DNA from: Christensenella timonensis
Lineage (GTDB): Bacteria; Bacillota; Clostridia; Christensenellales; Christensenellaceae
Assembly (NCBI RefSeq): GCF_900087015.1
Contig: NZ_FLKP01000002.1
Coordinates: 2,232,001-2,296,000, forward strand
DNA: 64,000 bases
Reading direction: 5' to 3'
In this document: piece by piece, positions 29,317 to 36,230 of the stretch
Position numbering within the stretch: the stretch's first letter is position 1
How the letters are laid out: the number at the start of each line of letters is the position of its first letter
The notes under the pieces: model-generated
What the model was told of the DNA's origin: nothing
Database searches by the model: none
Seen by the model: the letters and a program-made list of their open reading frames with translations, nothing else
Translations under genes and position numbers: made by a program

Positions 29317-29589
29317 ATGAAGTACAGAGTAGAATATTTGGTAGATAACAGGGAACAGGCAAAAGGGTACCAACCGCATAATGATATTAGCGAAGTAATG
29401 GACGATGACATTGAGGCCGAATCGGAACAGGAAGCGATCATTTTCGCAATGGATCATATTGTTGAATGGATTAGTCCGGATTCCTTCACAGCTGAAATTG
29501 ATGATAATAATTTGAGAATTAACGTCTACGATGAAGCCGGAGAATTGTACGAACAATATTATAGGTTCATCGCAAAAAAGGTGAAATAA
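29317..29589 (+). CDS. Hypothetical 90-aa acidic protein
   Basis: An AACGGAGGATTG site precedes the ATG. The acidic protein (MKYRVEYLVDNREQAKGY... ending FIAKKVK) has mixed alpha/beta character and no signal, TM or Cys. It has the look of the small cargo proteins of mobile elements. The next small plus-strand gene begins 7 bases after its stop, so the two form a bicistron inserted between the polymerase relic and the intact polymerase gene. Confidence 0.65.
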   Translation: MKYRVEYLVDNREQAKGYQPHNDISEVMDDDIEAESEQEAIIFAMDHIVEWISPDSFTAEIDDNNLRINVYDEAGELYEQYYRFIAKKVK

Positions 29590-29596
29590 GGTATTT

Positions 29597-29749
29597 ATGA
29601 AGGAAACAACCAAAACAGCAGTGATCCGGCTGCGGGTCACGCCAGAATTTAAGTTGGCAGTTGAAAAGGCTGCTGCCGAGGAAAATCGCACGTTATCAAA
29701 TTGGATTGAAACCGTTCTCCGGGAGAAAATAAAACAAGAGGAAGTGTAA
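29597..29749 (+). CDS. Small 50-aa ribbon-helix-helix-like protein
   Basis: The frame runs from an ATG 7 bases after the preceding gene to a TAA. The sequence begins MKETTKTAVIRLRVTPEFK, a beta strand then helix, and continues with AAAEENRTLSNWIETVLREK. This is the spacing of a ribbon-helix-helix fold (Arc/MetJ, CopG-like), as found in antitoxins and small element-borne repressors. No toxin gene follows. The upstream 90-aa partner is the only candidate for a paired function. Confidence 0.6.
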   Translation: MKETTKTAVIRLRVTPEFKLAVEKAAAEENRTLSNWIETVLREKIKQEEV

Positions 29750-29868
29750 TTATAGAAGGTGTACGGTGAGGTCAGGAGTTCTTTTGCCGCCATCGTCTGA
29801 CCATGAACCCGGAGCGCGCGGAATCCATAGTAAAAAGAAAACTCCTTTTATCTTGGCCTGATTTTCTC

Positions 29869-31110
29869 TTATCCATAAATCATATTTGGCATTTTCATCA
29901 ATTCACCGGGGCTGTCAACCGGAATTTTAGTGTCCTTTATCAGCAGGGCCGGTAAAACCGCGCGTTTGCCAAACCGCTTTTTGATTGATTCTATCGTCTT
30001 TTCAAGTATTTCGTTTTTGGCACGCTTTTGCTGGTCATGAAGCAAGGAAAGCTGCTCCGGCTGCGCGGAAGGAACCAAACTAATTGCACGAACCGTCAGA
30101 GAACGTATAGGGCTGCTCCACCGATACCGTTTGCAAAAAAGGATAAACGCCTGTTCTGCTATATCGTGCCATGCCTGGGTGACGTATGGAATTTGACCTT
30201 GAAACGTCCATGAGTGCAAGTTAATATCCCGTACACTGATCTCAACGCCGCAGGCCGCAAGTCCGTGTTTTCGTAAAGAGTGTGAAATGTTCAGCGAACG
30301 GTCAAAAATTACCTTTTTGGCTTCTTCCTGATTGAGCAGATCAGACGTACAAGTGATTCCACTGCTTACGGATTTAACGGGAGGCACATACCCATAAGGA
30401 GAAATCGGCTTTTCATCAAGGCCACAAGCCGAATCCCATAATTCACCGCCCACTTTTCCAAACCATGACACAAGGTGTTCCCGCCCGTACTTCGCGATAT
30501 CCCCTATCTTGTAAAGCCCCTTCCGGTTGAAAGATTTCTTGCGGCGCCTGCCGATACCAAAGAGATCCTCGATGGGGCAAGGCCATACGATATCCCTGAA
30601 ATTTTCGCGCGTGATTTCCGTGATCGCGGCAGGCTTTTTGTAGTCGCTGCCAAACTTAGCGAATATTTTATTGAAGCTGACGCCGATGCTGACGGTCATC
30701 CCTATTTCCCGTTTTACCGTATCCATGATTTGTTGTGCAATATTGACGCCGCTCCCAAAGAGTTTCGTACTTCCGGTGCAATCGATCCAACACTCGTCAA
30801 TTCCGTATGGCTCAATAATGCAGGAAAACCGATTATAGATTTCCCGCACACGTTCTGAAATAGCAATATATTCTTCCATATGCGGAGGGACGATCACAAG
30901 GCCATCACATTTCTGTCGAGCTTGCCATAGTGCTTCTCCAGTCGATACACCGGCCTTTTTTGCCAAGTCGTTTTTGGCATAGATAATACCGTGACGTTCC
31001 GAAGTCGAACCGCCGACAGCCATTGGGACATTTCGCAATTCAGGATTTTTCAGGCACTCCACGCTTGCATAAAAACTATTGATATCGCTGTGCAAAATAA
31101 TTCTGTCCAT
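29869..31110 (-). CDS. Y-family DNA polymerase (Pol IV/ImuB-like)
   Basis: This 413-aa translesion polymerase has the N-terminal catalytic motif SDINSFYASVE (Asp near residue 8), the second acidic motif GIDECWID near 105-110 (normally SxDE), and a helix-hairpin-helix region (PIEDLFGIGRRRKKSF). The little-finger domain is followed by EQLSLL at about 350, a good beta-clamp binding motif. The start has a GAGAGAAG site. Versions with this C-terminus are common in Bacillota chromosomes and mobile elements. The acidic residues needed for catalysis are present. A deleted copy lies at 28928-29215 and a shorter trace near 16.1 kb. Confidence 0.92.
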   Translation of the reverse strand: MDRIILHSDINSFYASVECLKNPELRNVPMAVGGSTSERHGIIYAKNDLAKKAGVSTGEALWQARQKCDGLVIVPPHMEEYIAISERVREIYNRFSCIIEPYGIDECWIDCTGSTKLFGSGVNIAQQIMDTVKREIGMTVSIGVSFNKIFAKFGSDYKKPAAITEITRENFRDIVWPCPIEDLFGIGRRRKKSFNRKGLYKIGDIAKYGREHLVSWFGKVGGELWDSACGLDEKPISPYGYVPPVKSVSSGITCTSDLLNQEEAKKVIFDRSLNISHSLRKHGLAACGVEISVRDINLHSWTFQGQIPYVTQAWHDIAEQAFILFCKRYRWSSPIRSLTVRAISLVPSAQPEQLSLLHDQQKRAKNEILEKTIESIKKRFGKRAVLPALLIKDTKIPVDSPGELMKMPNMIYG

Positions 31111-31219
31111 TACTTCTCTCCAGATATTCTTGGTTTGAGGGTGTATTGGACATTATATATTCCGCAGCTGCTACATAGCGTTAAAAATGACGAATTTTAA
31201 TATTAAATTATGGAGAACA

Positions 31220-31247
31220 TGAAAAGGCCATTCCGAAGAATGGCCTT
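31220..31247 (-). terminator. Intrinsic terminator after the coiled-coil gene
   Basis: AAGGCCATTC and GAATGGCCTT form a 10-bp stem with a four-base loop; on the minus strand it is followed by TTTTC. It lies 30 bases past the stop at 31277 and upstream of the polymerase gene, which must therefore have its own promoter. Confidence 0.8.
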
Positions 31248-31276
31248 GCTATCTATCAGTCGGTTTTGATTTGCCG

Positions 31277-31612
31277 TTATTTTACAGCCTTGAATGAGTG
31301 ATCCTCACGATAAGACTTTTCAAGGTTATCCACCCGCATTTCCAAATCTGGGATCACTTCTACGGCTTTTTGCATATCCTCCAGCTTTTTGATCTGGAGC
31401 GTTTGGTTCTCCGCTATTGTTTGAATGGCAGGCTTAATCACATTCTCGTTATCCAGCTTCAGGGCAAGAACGTCATTTTCTAATGAAGCCAGTCTTTCAT
31501 CTGCTTTACTAAGGCTTTCATCTACTTTATCAAAACGTTTATCAATACTATCAAACCTTTGGTTCATGCCAACTAAAACATCCATAATATCCTGCATATT
31601 CGGTTCGCTCAT
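31277..31612 (-). CDS. Coiled-coil protein of 111 aa
   Basis: The protein is almost entirely helical, with heptad-like repeats such as RFDSIDKRFDKVDESLSKADERLASLENDVLALK and a second segment MQKAVEVIPDLEMRVDNLEKSY. There are no TM segments or Cys. It follows the XRE regulator gene by 15 bases, so the two form an operon. Such short proteins often accompany regulators in mobile elements. Its function is unknown. Confidence 0.7.
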   Translation of the reverse strand: MSEPNMQDIMDVLVGMNQRFDSIDKRFDKVDESLSKADERLASLENDVLALKLDNENVIKPAIQTIAENQTLQIKKLEDMQKAVEVIPDLEMRVDNLEKSYREDHSFKAVK

Positions 31613-31627
31613 ATCTGTTTCCCCTTC

Positions 31628-32026
31628 TTACTTTTTATCTACATTTTTGGATTGATGGTAATCGGCATAAGATGACAACAATACTTTTACCGTCGCTTTA
31701 TCCAAAGAATCAAGGAGATCATATAACTTATTTATGACATCGGCATCATACTTGTCGTTTAACAACTTCACGAGTGACGATGTTGATTTATCTCCGCTAT
31801 AATCTTCCTTAAAAAATTCTGACAACGTGATTCCAAAATAGTTGCAGAGATCGTACACAATAAGGATTGAGGGAGTATGTTTCTTGGTAAGGAGACGGGT
31901 AAGCTGATTTTCGCCATGTCCAATTAAACCGCTCACTGTTTTCTGCGTTGGCGATCCTTTCGCTTTCAGAAGTTCCTTTACCCTATTGGAAATAAACTCT
32001 CTTAATTTTTCCTCGCTGTTACTCAT
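31628..32026 (-). CDS. XRE-family transcriptional regulator
   Basis: This 132-aa protein has an N-terminal helix-turn-helix of the lambda-repressor/XRE type (KGSPTQKTVSGLIGHGENQLTRLLTKKHTPSILIVYDLCNYFGITLSEFF) and a C-terminal alpha-helical tail that could dimerise. The gene is divergent to a promoter at 32085-32114 whose core contains the palindrome ATCAAATTTGAT, a plausible operator for it. It probably represses that divergent unit and perhaps itself. An SOS-linked role next to a translesion polymerase is possible but not shown. Confidence 0.85.
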   Translation of the reverse strand: MSNSEEKLREFISNRVKELLKAKGSPTQKTVSGLIGHGENQLTRLLTKKHTPSILIVYDLCNYFGITLSEFFKEDYSGDKSTSSLVKLLNDKYDADVINKLYDLLDSLDKATVKVLLSSYADYHQSKNVDKK

Positions 32027-32084
32027 ATAAATAGTGTAATCTTTATAATCCCCAAGCGATTGACGTGTTTGTTTATTAATTGTA

Positions 32085-32114
32085 TTGTTTTATAATCAAA
32101 TTTGATGATATAAT
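32085..32114 (+). promoter_or_regulatory. SigA-type promoter with palindromic operator in the spacer
   Basis: TTGTTT at 32085-32090 and a perfect TATAAT at 32109-32114 are separated by 18 bases. The spacer contains the 12-bp perfect palindrome ATCAAATTTGAT (32095-32106), suitable for an XRE dimer. The predicted start site, about seven bases after the -10 box, coincides with the first base of a stable hairpin at 32121. Confidence 0.65.
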
Positions 32115-32120
32115 GAAATT

Positions 32121-32250
32121 GCGCTCCATTGGGCGCCTGAGTAAACTGGGGTGCGGACGGTGCCGGTCAGCGTAATGAGTTACCCACCTCTTGCTGATCT
32201 GCGCCGGTTCGTACCGGTAAACAGGGTTGTCAGATAGAAGGACGAATTAC
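32121..32250 (+). ncRNA. Candidate structured non-coding RNA, unidentified class
   Basis: It starts at the predicted transcription start with a hairpin GCGCTC-CATT-GGGCGC. A longer arm follows: GGTGC and GGTCAGC (32159-32171) pair with GCTGATC and GCGCC (32193-32205), and its loop holds a small GTAA/TTAC hairpin and the pyrimidine stretch CCACCTC. GGGGTG at 32148-32153 could pair with CACCTC in that loop as a pseudoknot. A third hairpin is CCGGT-TCGT-ACCGG. There is no coding frame. It fits no riboswitch class that I can name. The RNA would run toward, and antisense to, the end of the 32255 gene. Confidence 0.5.
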
Positions 32251-32254
32251 TCTT

Positions 32255-32659
32255 TTAGAAATATACGGAGCTTGAATACTTTGTAGCCAGGCTCGAATTG
32301 GAAACGACCGCATAGATCCGGTACGAGTAACCCCTTGGCGGCGAAACGTATTTTGCGATCAGGCAATCCCCTGTCCCCTGGGCCGTATAAGAAGAATAAT
32401 TCTGCCACGATCCGTTGCGGTATCGTTGCAGGTAAACGGTTAGGTAGATTCGCTCGTCAGTATTATTACAGATCACCGACGTATAAAGTTTAAGCTGCGA
32501 ACCGCTTTTACTCAGGGAAACGGATATGTTTGTCAGCAATCGCGGTTGGATCTCCGGCCCTGCCGACGGCGCTTCATTTCCAGCCTGCGCAGCATAGGCA
32601 GGTATCGAGCAAACAATGAGCATCAAAGCGATTAGGAACGATATTACTCTTTTTTTCAT
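32255..32659 (-). CDS. Small secreted beta protein (DUF6147-like)
   Basis: The start MKKRVISFLIALMLIV is placed at the ATG after AAAGGAG; the longer frame upstream is not supported. The signal peptide ends near AYAAQ. The 110-residue mature domain contains VYLQRYRNGSWQNYSSY and GYSYRIYAVVSNSS, the same pattern as the 27099-27560 protein. It is divergent from a second ECF sigma gene (97 bases between starts), which suggests shared regulation. Two Cys (ICNN, DCLI) could form a disulfide. Function unknown. Confidence 0.75.
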   Translation of the reverse strand: MKKRVISFLIALMLIVCSIPAYAAQAGNEAPSAGPEIQPRLLTNISVSLSKSGSQLKLYTSVICNNTDERIYLTVYLQRYRNGSWQNYSSYTAQGTGDCLIAKYVSPPRGYSYRIYAVVSNSSLATKYSSSVYF

Positions 32660-32755
32660 AACATACTCCTTTATAATAGTGTTTTTTTTGACAGCCCTAT
32701 ATATAAAGACGTATGAAAGGATGGAAATGGGGACACGTATAACCAGGAAATTTGT

Positions 32756-33265
32756 ATGGATTGGGAGCTTTGGCAAAAATATGAGCAATATATCAAACGG
32801 TTCATACTTACGATTTCGGATTCCGACGATGACGCAGAGGATATCTTGCAGGAGACGATGCAAAAGGCATGGCGTAGTTACGAAACCCTTGATAATATCG
32901 CCGCCTTTGGAAAATGGCTGAAACGGATCGCGCGGAATTGCGCCGCAGACTATTACCGCAGGCCGGATAACGCGGCCTTTCAGTATTACATAAATACGGA
33001 GCAGCTTGGAAATGTGACCGGCGACCTCGTTGACGGGAATCTCGAGGATAAAATGATTATCAGGGACATTCTTCGTGAATATATTGCGGAATTGCCGAAT
33101 GAACGTGGAAAGGCGTTATATCTCAATATCATTGGCGGGTATGGGGCAACGAAAATATCGAGGGCATTAGGACTGAAATATGAAACTGTCAAAAAGTGGC
33201 TGTACCGCGATAAGCGGAAGATAAGCGAATTGTTAAGGGTGCATTTGGATGAAACCGGCCGATAA
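32756..33265 (+). CDS. ECF-type RNA polymerase sigma factor
   Basis: This 169-aa protein has region 2 (YIKRFILTISDSDDDAEDILQETMQKAWRSY, about residues 12-42) and region 4 (YIAELPNERGKALYLNIIGGYGATKISRALGLKYETVKKWLYRDKRKI, about 109-157). It is transcribed away from the secreted-protein gene at 32255 and overlaps the following anti-sigma gene by 17 bases. The arrangement repeats that at 27.1-28.8 kb, although the two sigma factors are not close in sequence. Confidence 0.9.
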   Translation: MDWELWQKYEQYIKRFILTISDSDDDAEDILQETMQKAWRSYETLDNIAAFGKWLKRIARNCAADYYRRPDNAAFQYYINTEQLGNVTGDLVDGNLEDKMIIRDILREYIAELPNERGKALYLNIIGGYGATKISRALGLKYETVKKWLYRDKRKISELLRVHLDETGR

Positions 33266-33869
33266 AAAGAGATTAGAACAAAATATCACACCTGACCTCT
33301 TTCCAGAAGAAATACGACAGGAAATGGATTCCCTGCTCGAGCAGGAAGCAAGGCAAAAAAAGCGTTTCCGTAATAAATGGCTGGTGGGCGCTGCCTGCTG
33401 CGCTGTATCCGCGGCGATGCTCTTTTCAGTTTTTATAACTCCAAGAGTCAACGCTGAAGAACAGGTTATGCAGCGTGTGGCTGAAATGCAGGAAGTCATC
33501 CAGAGCGGGGACCTGCCCTGCTATATTATTTCCTCCCCCGATGTACGTTTTGAAGGACGCGAAAGCGTTGCTGATTTCGGCTATGACAAATCCATTTACG
33601 ATTACAATGGCGAAAGTATTTTCCTTTTTGAACAGGACGATATCCCCACCGGGTATATGGAAAGTGACAGCAAGCCTCGAGCGGAGGGGATCGCGCAAAC
33701 AATGGATCGGAAGAACGTTGAATACTTTATCGATCAGGACGGATCAACAGGAATCTTCAAATCGGAATACGGCGGCCAGGCTAAAGTGTTTACGATAACG
33801 GGACCGCCCATGAATGAGGATATTTTTATCGGGATAGTCAACAGTATTACTTTTATCGGGACGAAATAA
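33249..33869 (+). CDS. Membrane-bound anti-sigma factor (DUF4367-like)
   Basis: This 206-aa protein has an acidic, helical cytoplasmic N-terminus (residues 1-40), one TM helix (WLVGAACCAVSAAMLFSVFI, about 42-61) and an extracytoplasmic domain ending in FIGIVNSITFIGTK, as in DUF4367 proteins. It overlaps the ECF sigma gene, as expected for a cognate anti-sigma. The extracellular part would sense the signal. Confidence 0.82.
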   Translation: MKPADKKRLEQNITPDLFPEEIRQEMDSLLEQEARQKKRFRNKWLVGAACCAVSAAMLFSVFITPRVNAEEQVMQRVAEMQEVIQSGDLPCYIISSPDVRFEGRESVADFGYDKSIYDYNGESIFLFEQDDIPTGYMESDSKPRAEGIAQTMDRKNVEYFIDQDGSTGIFKSEYGGQAKVFTITGPPMNEDIFIGIVNSITFIGTK

Positions 33870-33877
33870 GGGAGAAA

Positions 33878-34741
33878 ATGATGGAAGAAACACAATCATG
33901 CGGATTTCTAGATGTACGGTCTGATTCGTTCAGGGAACTTGGCGGTGAAACGGATGATTTCCCCTATTACAGCAAACGCATACGCGCCGCGCTTCGCTGC
34001 GATATAGAATACCTGTATCAAAAGAATGTCGGCAGCTTCTGCGTTTCTGAGAACAATGATTCGGATATCACGTTTATGTCTTTGGTAGCGGATATACGCG
34101 ATGATATGAAAAATGATGATATCGGCTCCCTTGTGTATTGTTCGCTCGATCAGGACGATTTCAAAACTTTCATGGGGAAACTGGCCCCATATTCAGGTCT
34201 CTTTATGTCTATGAATTCAGACGCTCCGCAAAAGGCTATGCTGCAAAACATAGACTATCTTATTTATATCGATGGGAATAATCGGCGAAGAATGGTCCCT
34301 TACGAATATAGAAAGCTGCTGAAAGGCAATTCTGTTATTCATTATTTTGACGGTCTCCTTCTAAATTTTAAGATTGATTATTCCGCACAATGGGGTTGCT
34401 TATCTGATTTACCTTTCATAATAAAAACGAAAGATTTATCGCTTATGAAGATATATTTAGAATCTGAAATAGAATGCCGAAAGGATCGGATCCATTCCGC
34501 AAAGATCAATACGATTCTTAAAGCGAAGCCAGATGAATTCCCTGAAAAATTTATTGAAGATCAAAAACATAGAATTGACAAACTCTCCCAAGAAGCAGAA
34601 GCAGTTCATTTTATGTTGAGTAATAATAAAAACAGCCGCCTTAAACGTCTTTACTGGAAGTGGCAAAGAAAATCCATTCAAGGTATAAATGACTCATCTG
34701 ATCTTAGAACTGCCTTCTTTGACGCCTTTTTTGAAAAGTGA
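33878..34741 (+). CDS. Hypothetical 287-aa cytoplasmic protein downstream of the ECF pair
   Basis: A GGGAG site precedes two adjacent ATG codons, 8 bases after the anti-sigma stop, so it belongs to that operon and is closed by the terminator at 34748. It has no signal peptide or TM segment. It contains mixed alpha/beta sequence (DIEYLYQKNVGSFCVSENN; NIDYLIYIDGNNRRRMV), a helical C-terminal half with FIEDQKHRIDKLSQEAEAV and a basic tail. I recognise no family. Confidence 0.6.
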   Translation: MMEETQSCGFLDVRSDSFRELGGETDDFPYYSKRIRAALRCDIEYLYQKNVGSFCVSENNDSDITFMSLVADIRDDMKNDDIGSLVYCSLDQDDFKTFMGKLAPYSGLFMSMNSDAPQKAMLQNIDYLIYIDGNNRRRMVPYEYRKLLKGNSVIHYFDGLLLNFKIDYSAQWGCLSDLPFIIKTKDLSLMKIYLESEIECRKDRIHSAKINTILKAKPDEFPEKFIEDQKHRIDKLSQEAEAVHFMLSNNKNSRLKRLYWKWQRKSIQGINDSSDLRTAFFDAFFEK

Positions 34742-34747
34742 ATATGA

Positions 34748-34790
34748 AATGTAAAAATCCACCGGCATTTGCTTAGTGGATTTTTACATT
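34748..34790 (+). terminator. Strong intrinsic terminator of the ECF sigma operon
   Basis: AATGTAAAAATCCAC and GTGGATTTTTACATT form a perfect 15-bp stem with a 13-base loop, starting six bases after the stop of the 33878 gene and followed by TTTG. Confidence 0.85.
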
Positions 34791-34816
34791 TTGAGACCAG
34801 ATATCCCCATTTGTTG

Positions 34817-34845
34817 TTGACGTACCACCATAATGGTGGTATTAT
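34817..34845 (+). promoter_or_regulatory. Promoter with a perfect 19-bp palindrome filling the spacer
   Basis: TTGACG at 34817-34822 and TATTAT at 34840-34845 are 17 bases apart. TACCACCATAATGGTGGTA (34823-34841) is a perfect palindrome that occupies the whole spacer and runs two bases into the -10 box. A dimeric regulator bound there would block or distort the promoter. It drives the three plus-strand genes 34916-36149. Confidence 0.6.
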
Positions 34846-34915
34846 TAAGATGCAAGATAAAGAAAAGGTCAACTAATCGGCCCGTAAGATAATTGGCGGG
34901 AGAAGGAGTTGCAAA

Positions 34916-35146
34916 ATGCCAAGAATTTATAAAACTTTTTATAGCGTAGAATACAGAATATGGGGCAATGATTTCCCATCGACGCAATGGTTTGACAATA
35001 AGGAAGATGCCAAAGCCTTTAGTAATCAGGACTATCATGACGATCCCATTCCCCATAGAGCAAGCAAAACGGAGAGAGTCGCGGATTATGAGAATAAATG
35101 TGCGGAGACAAGATTCTTCTTGGAAAATGAAAGTGCTCGCCAGTGA
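34916..35146 (+). CDS. Hypothetical 76-aa protein, first gene of the palindrome-controlled operon
   Basis: A GAAGGAG site precedes the ATG. The small aromatic-rich and charged protein (MPRIYKTFYSVEYRIWGNDF... ending FFLENESARQ) has no signal peptide, TM segment or Cys pair. It resembles the short cargo proteins of ICEs, but I recognise no domain. The next gene starts 12 bases after its stop. Confidence 0.6.
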   Translation: MPRIYKTFYSVEYRIWGNDFPSTQWFDNKEDAKAFSNQDYHDDPIPHRASKTERVADYENKCAETRFFLENESARQ

Positions 35147-35158
35147 AAGGAAGAAGAT

Positions 35159-35503
35159 ATGAAATTTCAGTTGTATAGCAAGCTGTATCAGGAAGCACTC
35201 ACTTATGACGACGTTGATATGTATATCGGCGAAAGAGGGTGGCAGGAGTGGATGGATGACTATGGAGAGGATAACGTACAGCAAATAACAAGCATCCTGA
35301 AATCAATATTTAATTTAGCGCACAGCACCATCAAAGAAATGCGAGAGACTCATAAACTTGGAAGGGCGGAGTTTTGTCGCAGATACTTCAAAAAGCTGCG
35401 TACAGTTGAGAATTGGGATGCTGGAATAGTGGACACGCCCGAAGATCAAAAAATGATGATTGGGTACAGCTTTTTTATTGAGGATATGCAGAGAAATATA
35501 TAG
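35159..35503 (+). CDS. Putative DNA-binding protein with a degenerate helix-turn-helix
   Basis: The C-terminal half of this 114-aa protein contains KLGRAEFCRRYFKKLRTVENWDAG. It matches the wording of small HTH proteins of Clostridia elements, where a SRAEFSRKYNIPLRTLENWEAG-like stretch forms the recognition helices. The N-terminal half is acidic and helical (YDDVDMYIGERGWQEWMDDYG). It lies in the operon governed by the palindrome at 34823 and could be the autoregulator binding there. The domain call is moderate; the regulatory role is inference. Confidence 0.55.
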   Translation: MKFQLYSKLYQEALTYDDVDMYIGERGWQEWMDDYGEDNVQQITSILKSIFNLAHSTIKEMRETHKLGRAEFCRRYFKKLRTVENWDAGIVDTPEDQKMMIGYSFFIEDMQRNI

Positions 35504-35531
35504 ACTGATATGATATACGGAGCAATCTATT

Positions 35532-36149
35532 ATGGCGGTGTTTACATCATATGCTCTCGGAATTTTATGGGCGACGTGCAGTAATACAGGCGAAAAATAT
35601 TTATTAACTAATCAAGATCCTTATTTCGCCAACTTCATACAAAAAATCAATGGTGGTAAAATTTACACACTAACGCACTGTCGCAACGGAACAAAATTAT
35701 ATTGCCTGAGAATAAAAAAATCACTGGAGTCGGAAATAGAGGAAAGCGGATATACCGGCAGAAAGAATACTGACAGGGCAATTCCGCGTGTAGATAATAA
35801 TGCGGATTTTGTTCGAGCCTATATCCAGTGCCATTCTTCCCTTGGACTAAGGCCATGCAAGACACGCCGTGGTGAGAAAATCAAAACTCCACGATTGCGC
35901 CTACATGGTGCATGGATGCTTATGGAATGGATGAGTGAAGTTATCGCCAAAACGGTTGGCGTCGGCGTTAAAAAAGTACAGAAGCACAGCAACAGCGAAA
36001 TGGGCATATTGCACTACCAATCCTGTGTGGAAATTATAAAAATTTGCGAATGGGTTCTGTCTGAATCACATTCGCAAGCGTTTGAGGCAGCCGTATATTT
36101 AACTTTTCAAAATAAAAAAGGGCCGTCCAAAAAGGGACAGCCCTCTTGA
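35532..36149 (+). CDS. Hypothetical 205-aa protein, possibly LAGLIDADG-endonuclease-like
   Basis: The region DFVRAYIQCHSSLGL, then PRLRLHGAWMLMEWMSEVIAKTVGVGVKKVQKH and GILHYQSCVEIIKICEWVL, has the order of a LAGLIDADG-type domain (a helix-start acidic motif, a beta sheet, and a YQS-containing helix). The acidic catalytic residue is not clearly present, since the first motif has AYIQCHSS. It is the third gene of the palindrome-controlled operon. Its last codons overlap the terminator of the convergent ATPase gene. Treat the family call as a hypothesis. Confidence 0.5.
   Translation: MAVFTSYALGILWATCSNTGEKYLLTNQDPYFANFIQKINGGKIYTLTHCRNGTKLYCLRIKKSLESEIEESGYTGRKNTDRAIPRVDNNADFVRAYIQCHSSLGLRPCKTRRGEKIKTPRLRLHGAWMLMEWMSEVIAKTVGVGVKKVQKHSNSEMGILHYQSCVEIIKICEWVLSESHSQAFEAAVYLTFQNKKGPSKKGQPS
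36114..36143 (-). terminator. Terminator of the convergent ATPase gene, overlapping a coding end
   Basis: On the minus strand GGGCTGTCC pairs with GGACGGCCC (8 pairs, one mismatch) across five T, followed by six T. It lies about 90 bases after the stop at 36231 and inside the last codons of the plus-strand 35532 gene, so the two convergent transcripts overlap. Confidence 0.65.
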
Positions 36150-36230
36150 CGTTAAATAACAATTTTTTTGCTTGATCCCATATTCTGAAATTTAATTGCC
36201 TGCTTTTCCTTCGGCTCGCTTGGAATAAAT

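Noticed and set aside
29128-29793. Minus-strand 221-aa open frame
   Set aside because: It overlaps two supported plus-strand small genes and the polymerase relic in a wrong frame; the translation has no family features.
32255-32863. Upstream-extended start (32863) for the secreted protein
   Set aside because: The extension overlaps the divergent sigma gene and lacks a ribosome site; MKKRV at 32659 has AAAGGAG and begins a proper signal peptide.
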